From: Abditibacteriota bacterium
Lineage (GTDB): Bacteria; Armatimonadota; UBA5829
Assembly (NCBI GenBank): GCA_017958015.1
Contig: JAGDDM010000290.1
Span: 1 to 9,372 of the forward strand
DNA length: 9,372 bases
Reading direction: 5' to 3'
Made by a program: the position numbers and the translations under genes. The notes under the pieces are model-generated. The model worked only from the letters and a program-made list of their open reading frames with translations. It had not been told where the DNA came from and searched no databases. Below, piece after piece: positions 1 to 4,884 of the stretch (its first letter is position 1; each line of letters begins with the position of its first letter).

Positions 1-1
1 C

Positions 2-25
2 ACCATCGACAGGGAGGTGAAGTGA
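2..25 (+). CDS. Possible 3' end of an upstream gene, cut by the window edge
   Basis: One plus-strand frame is open from position 2 and ends at a TGA at 23-25, giving a terminal peptide TIDREVK. The TGA shares its A with the ATG at 25-27 (TGATG), a junction typical of translationally coupled operon genes. Only seven codons are visible, so the product cannot be identified. In many bacteria ctpA follows an EnvC-like murein hydrolase activator gene; that is family knowledge and nothing here proves it. A second frame ends at TGA 18-20, so the assignment is tentative. Confidence 0.35.
   Translation, partial: TIDREVK
11..20 (+). promoter_or_regulatory. Shine-Dalgarno sequence of ctpA
   Basis: AGGGAGGTGA is close to a full anti-16S match. 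It lies 7 nt (counted from GGAGG) from the ATG at 25 but only 4 nt from the in-frame GTG at 22. The spacing favours ATG at 25 as the start. Confidence 0.8.
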
Positions 26-1350
26 TGAAAAAAAGTTTAATCAGACTCATTCTCGTTACGGTCATAGCCTTCCTGCTGGGTTTCATGCTCCCGGACTTCC
101 TGGGCTTCTCGCCCGACGGCGCCAAGGCCGCGGTGACAATGCTCCCCACACGCCTTGCCCACATCACCGGCACCCCTCCCATGAGAGCCGGAAGCTATCT
201 GCCCCTCATCGCCACCTATTCCCGGGTGATGAACGACATGAACGAGCACTACTACGGCAAGGTTGACATCAAGGAAGTCACCTACGACGCCATCAGAGGC
301 GCTCTGGCGTCCCTGGGAGACCCCTTTACCCGCTTTATCGACCCGGAAGCCTTCAAGACAATGCAGGAGGAAAATCAGGGCAATTTCACCGGCATCGGCG
401 CCCTTTTGGAAAGCACCGACAACGGCGAAGTGGCGGTTAAGGAACCCCTGCCGGACACCCCCGCCATCAAAGCGGGCGTCAAGAGCGGCGACGTCATTAC
501 CGAGGTTGACGGCAAGAGCGTTGTGAACATGGACATCGACGACGTTGTTAAACTCATCCGGGGCGAGGAGAACACCACCGTGAAGCTCACCGTCCGCAGA
601 GGCGAGGAACACATCGTCATCCCCATCGTCCGCAAAGTCGTTCAGACCCAGACCGTCACCTTCAAAATGCAGGACGAAAAGGACAAGATAGGCTACATCA
701 GACTCTACCAGTTCAACGAGCAGGCGGACACCAAGTTCACCGAGGCCTACAACAAGCTTGAGAAGCAGGGCATGAAGGCCCTCATCTTCGACCTCCGGGG
801 CAACCCCGGCGGACTGCTCGACATGGCCGTCCGCATCGGCAGCGACTTCGTCAAGAAGGGCGACATCGTCATCATCCGCGACAGAGGCGGCAAGGAAACA
901 GCGATTCCCGCGAGAAGCGACAGAACCGCCGTCACCTGCCCGGTGGTTGTCCTTGTTGACGGCAGCAGCGCCAGCGCCTCGGAGATTGTCTCCGGCGCCA
1001 TTAAGGACCACAAGATGGGCACTCTGGTCGGCGAAAAGACCTTCGGCAAGGGCCTCGTTCAGACGCTTCTGCCCATGATAGACGGCTCCGCCACCGCCAT
1101 CACCACATCCAAATATCTCACGCCCAACAAGATTGATATCCACAAAAAGGGCATCGAGCCGGACATCAAGGTTAAACTGGGCGACGACTTCGACAACGAC
1201 AAGCCTGAAACCGACGATCAGCTTCAGGCCGGCCTCACCGCTCTGCGGGTGCAGATGAAGAAACTCCCCGCCTCCGCGCTGGATAAGTACAAACAAAAGG
1301 AAGAGAAGAAGGACGCCGAGAAAGAGGATAAGAAAGAAGACAAAAAGTAA
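25..1350 (+). CDS. ctpA: Carboxyl-terminal processing protease, peptidase family S41
   Basis: This is a serine protease of the CtpA/Tsp family, which cleaves C-terminal tails of periplasmic proteins with a Ser/Lys dyad. Counting from the ATG at 25 (441 residues), residues 2-20 are a basic-hydrophobic signal or anchor. A PDZ domain covers about 120-200 (GIGALLE at its start, then AGVKSGDVI). The S41 core follows, with LRGNPGGLL and SSASASEI. Matching the spacing of E. coli Tsp (Ser430, Asp441, Lys455), the nucleophile is Ser317, the aspartate is Asp328 and the general base is Lys342 in TFGKG; all three are present at the right distances. The last ~20 residues are a Lys/Glu/Asp tail with no family counterpart known to me. 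Length is normal for CtpA. A GTG at 22 is an alternative start, but the ribosome-binding site spacing favours 25. The gene may be coupled to a truncated upstream gene. The long antisense frame across it is a codon-bias artefact. Confidence 0.95.
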   Translation: MKKSLIRLILVTVIAFLLGFMLPDFLGFSPDGAKAAVTMLPTRLAHITGTPPMRAGSYLPLIATYSRVMNDMNEHYYGKVDIKEVTYDAIRGALASLGDPFTRFIDPEAFKTMQEENQGNFTGIGALLESTDNGEVAVKEPLPDTPAIKAGVKSGDVITEVDGKSVVNMDIDDVVKLIRGEENTTVKLTVRRGEEHIVIPIVRKVVQTQTVTFKMQDEKDKIGYIRLYQFNEQADTKFTEAYNKLEKQGMKALIFDLRGNPGGLLDMAVRIGSDFVKKGDIVIIRDRGGKETAIPARSDRTAVTCPVVVLVDGSSASASEIVSGAIKDHKMGTLVGEKTFGKGLVQTLLPMIDGSATAITTSKYLTPNKIDIHKKGIEPDIKVKLGDDFDNDKPETDDQLQAGLTALRVQMKKLPASALDKYKQKEEKKDAEKEDKKEDKK

Positions 1351-1357
1351 ATTATAA

Positions 1358-1385
1358 GGGGCCAGGGGTCAGGGGCCTGGGGTCA
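1358..1385 (+). repeat. Tandem heptamers, left flank of repeat copy 1
   Basis: Four contiguous 7-bp units are present: GGGGCCA, GGGGTCA, GGGGCCT, GGGGTCA. All begin GGGG and differ only at positions 5 and 7. They directly precede the stem-loop core. Confidence 0.8.
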
Positions 1386-1476
1386 GCGATGGTGTTTTGC
1401 TATCGCAAAACGGATTATACAACCGACACCGCAATGCGGGTTGGTAGAATCCGCCGCCTTCGGCGGCACCTTCCCT

Positions 1477-1504
1477 GACACCCGAAACCCGGCACCTGGC
1501 ACCT
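1477..1504 (+). repeat. Tandem heptamers, right flank of repeat copy 1
   Basis: Four contiguous 7-bp units are present: GACACCC, GAAACCC, GGCACCT, GGCACCT. They carry C runs on this strand, opposite in sense to the G runs of the left flank. The last unit ends 3 nt before the ATG at 1508, so this tract occupies the place where a ribosome-binding site would be expected. Confidence 0.75.
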
Positions 1505-1507
1505 ATT

Positions 1508-2287
1508 ATGAAAAAGTTCTTAATTCTCCTCCCACTCTTTATTATCCTCATACTGTCCGGTCTCCCCTACGGCATCGCCGTAAGGCGGTATAAGGTGTCG
1601 TCCCCCAAGATTAACGCCGAAATAAAAATTGCCCTCATAAGCGATCTCCACGGCGAGGATTACAAAAAGCCCGTATCCCTCGTCAAGGCGGAAAAGCCGG
1701 ACATCATCGTCCTCTGCGGGGACATCTTCGACGAATCCGCGCCGGACGACAACGGCCTTTCCCTCATCCGCGAACTGCTCCCCGCCGCCCCGGTCTACTA
1801 CGTCACCGGCAACCACGAAGAATGGCGGAGCGATACGGGAAAACTGAAATCGAAACTCATCGGCATGGGGGTTACGGTCATCGACAACTTCTCGGACAGG
1901 GTCGATATCCGCGGGCAGAAAATACTCCTCAGCGGAATCGACGACCCGGGCTTCTACGGAACCGGGCGGTACATGCGGCGGCTGACGGAACTTCAACAGC
2001 CCACCGACGACTTCACGGTGCTCATCGCCCACCGGCCGGATTTTTGCGCCCACTACGACAGGGACCTTGTCCTCTGCGGCCACACCCACGGCGGACTGAT
2101 GCGGATTCCCTTCCTCCCCGGCGGACTCGTGGCCCCGGGACAGGGCCTTTTTCCCCGCTACGCCGGCGGCATATACGAATACAAACCCCGGAAACACATG
2201 GTTGTGTCCCGAGGTTTGGCAAAACATACCGGCGTATTCCCCCGAATGTGGAACAGTCCGGAAATCTGTATTATCGACTTGGATTAG
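1508..2287 (+). CDS. Membrane-anchored calcineurin-like metallophosphoesterase (YkuE/YaeI type)
   Basis: This is a predicted dinuclear-metal phosphoesterase of 259 residues. All five metallophosphoesterase motifs are visible: D46-x-H48 (SDLHGED), G-D72 (CGDIFDE), G-N102-H103-E104, H175 in AHRPD, and G-H192-T-H194 in GHTHGG. Residues 3-22 form one hydrophobic segment, an uncleaved anchor or signal, so the catalytic domain should face the periplasm or outer membrane leaflet side. Its length and single N-terminal anchor resemble the YkuE/YaeI group; some relatives hydrolyse phosphorylated or pyrophosphate-containing lipid precursors, but the substrate here is unknown. No Shine-Dalgarno sequence precedes the ATG: the 28 bases upstream are tandem heptamers of repeat copy 1. 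The stop TAG is contiguous with repeat copy 2. The gene follows ctpA in the same direction and is convergent with the flippase gene. It is intact despite its repeat borders. Confidence 0.9.
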   Translation: MKKFLILLPLFIILILSGLPYGIAVRRYKVSSPKINAEIKIALISDLHGEDYKKPVSLVKAEKPDIIVLCGDIFDESAPDDNGLSLIRELLPAAPVYYVTGNHEEWRSDTGKLKSKLIGMGVTVIDNFSDRVDIRGQKILLSGIDDPGFYGTGRYMRRLTELQQPTDDFTVLIAHRPDFCAHYDRDLVLCGHTHGGLMRIPFLPGGLVAPGQGLFPRYAGGIYEYKPRKHMVVSRGLAKHTGVFPRMWNSPEICIIDLD

Positions 2288-2296
2288 GTTATCGAA

Positions 2297-2331
2297 TTTT
2301 AGGTTTTAGGTCTTGGGTTTTAGGTTTTAGG
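2297..2331 (+). repeat. Tandem heptamers TTTTAGG, left flank of repeat copy 2
   Basis: Five contiguous 7-bp units are present: TTTTAGG, TTTTAGG, TCTTGGG, TTTTAGG, TTTTAGG. Four are identical, so unit number could vary by slippage. The sequence is unlike the heptamers of copy 1, although period and position are the same. Confidence 0.85.
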
Positions 2332-2414
2332 TCAGGTGCCGCCACAGGCGGCGGATTCTACCGACTCACATCGCGGTGTCGGTTTTATAATCCGTTTCGC
2401 GAAGCGAAACACTT

Positions 2415-2446
2415 CACCTAATAACCTATTAACCCGATAACCCGAT
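2415..2446 (+). repeat. Tandem octamers, right flank of repeat copy 2
   Basis: Four contiguous 8-bp units are present: CACCTAAT, AACCTATT, AACCCGAT, AACCCGAT. The period is 8 rather than 7. The tract ends 1 nt before the complement of the flippase stop codon at 2448-2450. Confidence 0.8.
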
Positions 2447-2447
2447 A

Positions 2448-3905
2448 TTATTTTCCGAAAAATCTTTTAATCACCGGCATCAAAGCCTCCGCGATATAGT
2501 CGTAGGAATCTATCTTCATCACCTTCGACCCGAGAACATACACCGCCGCGCCGACAACGATCTGCAGCGCGAATGTAAGCCCCACATTCATGCCGAGTTG
2601 CTCAAGGCCGTAGACAACGGCGCCCATTATGCAGGCGAGGATAATGCTTGGCATAATATCCCCAAGCTGTTTGTGATAGCCGTAGTCCAGAAGTTTCTTG
2701 TTGGGGTAGGCGTTGATAATGAGGCTGAGAGCTGTGGAGAAAAGGACGCTGAGGGCCATAATCTTCACTCCGAACCACATGGTGGAGAGGAGAATCACCA
2801 CGTCGATAACCTTCTTCAGCACTTCCAAAAACAGGAATATATCGCTTCTGCCCAGCGCTTTGATGGCGGAGAGGTTGGCGGTGTGGATGGGATAGAAAAG
2901 GAACGCGAGGCACGCCACCCGAAGGTAGAACACACTGTCGAGCCACTTGTCCGTGAGAAGAAGCCGTATCACCGTCACCGCCGCCGCCGCCAGACCTATA
3001 AGCAACGGCGCCATAATGTAGACGCTTATTTTCATTGACCGCCGAGTCATCAGCCGCACCCGTTCCCTGTCGTCCTGCACGTGGGACATGGCGGGGAAAA
3101 GGACGCTGCTTATGGAGGCGTTGATGTTGGAGACGAGAATATCCGGCAGGTGGAATCCCCGGTTGTAGAGTCCCAGCTCCGCCGCGGTGTACATCTTGCC
3201 GATAATGGGCTGGCGGATTTGGTTAAAGACGGTGTTCAGAAGCTCCGAGACCAGGAGTTTCCAGCCGTAGGAATAAAGTCCCTTAAGCCGCTCCCAGGAG
3301 AAATCCCATGTGGGCCGCCAGTCAACGGTTATCCACAGGATAACGGTGTCCACGGTGACGTTGAACACCTGCTGAACCACCAGCGCCCACACACCGTAGC
3401 CCGCGTAGGCCATCCAAATGCCGATGATTGCCGCGCCGACGGTGCCGCCCAGTGTGGAGAAGAAGAACTTCCGGAACTGCATCATTCGGGACACGTAGGC
3501 CTGCTGAACGTTCTTGATTCCGGAGACGAAGAGGGTCAGAGACAGGGCCCGAATGAGCCACACCATGGACATGTCGTTGTAGAACCGGGCGATGGGAACC
3601 GCCGCGGCGCAGAGACCCAGGGTGAGGGCCGTGCAGAACACCAGATTGGTGTAGAAAACCGTGGAGAAGTCCGTCTTGTCCGCGTCTTTTTTTTGTATCA
3701 GGGCGTTCCCAAGGCCGCTGTCCACAAACACGGAAAGCACCGTTGTGATGACGGTTATCATCGCCACGGTGCCGTAGAGTTTCGGTTCAAGGACTCTGGC
3801 CAGGACGATGGCAACCACAAAGGATACCGCCTGGGCGCCGCAGCGCTCCGCGAACCGCCATATTAAGTTTCCGAAAACGCTTTTACGTGTGCTCTTTTCG
3901 GACAT
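2448..3905 (-). CDS. Oligosaccharide flippase, MOP superfamily (Wzx/WzxC-like)
   Basis: This 485-residue integral membrane protein has a run of hydrophobic segments along its length, consistent with the 12-14 helices of MOP-superfamily flippases. These proteins translocate undecaprenyl-linked oligosaccharides across the inner membrane. The N-terminal signature is characteristic: a short basic leader, then NLIWRFAERCGAQ, VLARVLEPKLYG and DSGLGNALIQKKD, the arrangement of the WzxC-type polysaccharide transporter group. The middle loop contains YNRGFHLPD and the conserved P in SSVLFPAMS. It is the last gene of the minus-strand operon and starts 6 nt after the antiporter stop. No ribosome-binding site is visible before its ATG, so translational coupling is likely. 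Repeat copy 2 lies immediately past its stop, and no T-tract terminator is visible there. No glycosyltransferase or polymerase gene is near, so the transported glycan cannot be named. Confidence 0.88.
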   Translation of the reverse strand: MSEKSTRKSVFGNLIWRFAERCGAQAVSFVVAIVLARVLEPKLYGTVAMITVITTVLSVFVDSGLGNALIQKKDADKTDFSTVFYTNLVFCTALTLGLCAAAVPIARFYNDMSMVWLIRALSLTLFVSGIKNVQQAYVSRMMQFRKFFFSTLGGTVGAAIIGIWMAYAGYGVWALVVQQVFNVTVDTVILWITVDWRPTWDFSWERLKGLYSYGWKLLVSELLNTVFNQIRQPIIGKMYTAAELGLYNRGFHLPDILVSNINASISSVLFPAMSHVQDDRERVRLMTRRSMKISVYIMAPLLIGLAAAAVTVIRLLLTDKWLDSVFYLRVACLAFLFYPIHTANLSAIKALGRSDIFLFLEVLKKVIDVVILLSTMWFGVKIMALSVLFSTALSLIINAYPNKKLLDYGYHKQLGDIMPSIILACIMGAVVYGLEQLGMNVGLTFALQIVVGAAVYVLGSKVMKIDSYDYIAEALMPVIKRFFGK

Positions 3906-3911
3906 AAACGA

Positions 3912-4883
3912 TTATTTCATACCCACGGCGATATACATTGTGGTTATGTACGCCGCCACGAGCATCCAACCTTCCCATTTTTGAAGCCGTCCCCGAACAA
4001 TAAGAGCGGAGACAACAACCGTGAAACCGGTCATAATCATGAACATGGGGCTCATGATTCCGGTTACGGCATCGTGATTTTTGAAGTGGGCCACGAAGGG
4101 CATAACCGCCAGCAGCAAACTGTTGTGGTTCACCTTGGAGCCCAGGAAATTGCAAACCGCCAGCTCCGCGTGGGCGCCGTTTTTCATGACTATCATGTAG
4201 GCCGTCAGCTTCTCCGGCATCTCCGAGGCGAAGGGGCCCAGAACTATGGCTATCACCGCCGGGGACACGCGCATCAGCCCCGCCAGCGCCATCATGGAGT
4301 CCACGAACCGCTCGGAGCAGAGGAACACTATGGCGCCGCCCACCACAAGCTGAATAAGGGCTATCGCCATTTCTCCGGGAGTCACCTCACCGGTTTTCAT
4401 GCTGTCGTCGTTGTTTTTCGCACTGTGCAGGAACACCTGAACCACGTAGCCGATGAGCACCGCGGTGAGAATAAGGCCCTCAACGAATGTGAGCTCGTCG
4501 CCGGTTTTCACGAAAATAAAGGCGAGAACGCCGGTTATGAGCAGATAGAGAGCGTCAATTTTGGTGGCCTTGGACAGAACGATTTCCTTAACCGGTTTCC
4601 GGCTGGCTTTTGTGGTGGAAAAGAGAATCACAAGGCCGTAGCCCAGCGTAATCAAAAGGGTGCAGGAGCCGATAGCCGACCCCACCGCCATTTCGTACTT
4701 GTCCTTAACCGACGCCCAGTAGACGAAAGCGTATTCCGGCAGAGTGGTGACCAAGGCAAGCAAAAGGCTTCCCACGATGTTGGCGCCCCACTTCTCCGCC
4801 ATTTTCTCGGATCCTTCGCAGAGCAAATAGGCCGCGAAGGTGATAACCAGGAGCAAACCTATAAAGGTGAATACAGTTGCCAT
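3912..4883 (-). CDS. CaCA-superfamily cation/calcium antiporter, divergent
   Basis: This 323-residue membrane protein has the two inverted alpha-repeats of the Ca2+:cation antiporter superfamily. Repeat 1 spans about residues 33-85 and contains LVTTLPE50; repeat 2 spans about 205-265 and contains GPFASE221MPE224. The acidic residues that coordinate the cation in the family are therefore present. The following GNxxGSNxxN element is degraded. In repeat 1 it reads GSAIGSCTLL, with all three Asn lost; in repeat 2 it reads CNFLGSKVNH, with Asn245 kept and a Lys at position 250. These positions line the ion pathway in characterised exchangers, so specificity may differ from Na+/Ca2+ exchange. A hydrophilic stretch near 155-172 separates the two halves. 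The start is supported by AGAAGGA five bases upstream. The gene begins 1 nt after the topA stop and ends 6 nt before the flippase ATG. Confidence 0.85.
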   Translation of the reverse strand: MATVFTFIGLLLVITFAAYLLCEGSEKMAEKWGANIVGSLLLALVTTLPEYAFVYWASVKDKYEMAVGSAIGSCTLLITLGYGLVILFSTTKASRKPVKEIVLSKATKIDALYLLITGVLAFIFVKTGDELTFVEGLILTAVLIGYVVQVFLHSAKNNDDSMKTGEVTPGEMAIALIQLVVGGAIVFLCSERFVDSMMALAGLMRVSPAVIAIVLGPFASEMPEKLTAYMIVMKNGAHAELAVCNFLGSKVNHNSLLLAVMPFVAHFKNHDAVTGIMSPMFMIMTGFTVVVSALIVRGRLQKWEGWMLVAAYITTMYIAVGMK

Positions 4884-4884
4884 A

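Larger units (their letters stand above)
1357..1504 (+). repeat. Structured interspersed repeat, copy 1 (three stem-loops with heptamer flanks)
   Basis: This element fills the gap between ctpA and the phosphoesterase gene. Its core holds three consecutive stem-loops. A: GTTTTGC 1394-1400 with GCAAAAC 1405-1411, loop TATC. B: ACCGACACCGC 1422-1432 with GCGGGTTGGT 1436-1445, ten pairs around one bulged A, including a G-T pair. C: GCCGCC 1453-1458 with GGCGGC 1462-1467, loop TTC. On the left are four heptamers (1358-1385) and on the right four more (1477-1504). The outer ends are imperfectly inverted: AGGGGCCAGGGGTC at 1357 matches 11 of 14 with the complement read from 1504. ATTAT lies at 1351-1355 and again at 1505-1509. 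The core recurs inverted at 2337-2412. It encodes no protein. I infer a MITE- or REP-like non-autonomous repeat. Confidence 0.85.
2288..2446 (-). repeat. Structured interspersed repeat, copy 2, inverted relative to copy 1
   Basis: This is the same element as at 1357-1504, in opposite orientation, between the convergent stops of the phosphoesterase and flippase genes. Stem C: GCCGCC 2338-2343 with GGCGGC 2347-2352, loop ACA. Stem B: ACCGAC 2360-2365 with GTCGGT 2378-2383. Stem A: GTTTCGC 2394-2400 with GCGAAAC 2404-2410, loop GAA. Two core blocks are nearly identical to copy 1 when reversed: 2373-2396 matches 1409-1432 at 23 of 24 positions, and 2347-2362 matches 1443-1458 at 16 of 16. The outer ends are imperfectly inverted: GGTTATCG near 2287-2294 and its complement CGATAACC at 2435-2442. 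The left end adjoins or overlaps the TAG stop of the phosphoesterase gene. Confidence 0.85.

Noticed and set aside
37..1296. 419-residue minus-strand ORF opposite ctpA
   Set aside because: It lies fully antisense to a confident S41 protease, has a biased Gly/Val/Asp/His composition from G/C third positions, and shows no domain.
1358..1504. Heptamer arrays as a CRISPR array
   Set aside because: The units are contiguous 7-mers without spacers, and no cas gene is present.
1369..1551. 60-residue minus-strand ORF in repeat copy 1
   Set aside because: It consists mostly of translated repeat and stem-loop sequence, with no ribosome-binding site. The copies differ by indels in the loops, so the frame is not conserved.
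2338..2410. Repeat copy 2 stem-loops as an intrinsic terminator between convergent genes
   Set aside because: No stem is followed by a T run on either strand, so a factor-independent terminator is not supported; a transcript-stabilising role remains possible.
1822..2421. 199-residue plus-strand ORF overlapping the phosphoesterase and repeat copy 2
   Set aside because: It is out of frame with the intact metallophosphoesterase and ends in translated tandem heptamers.
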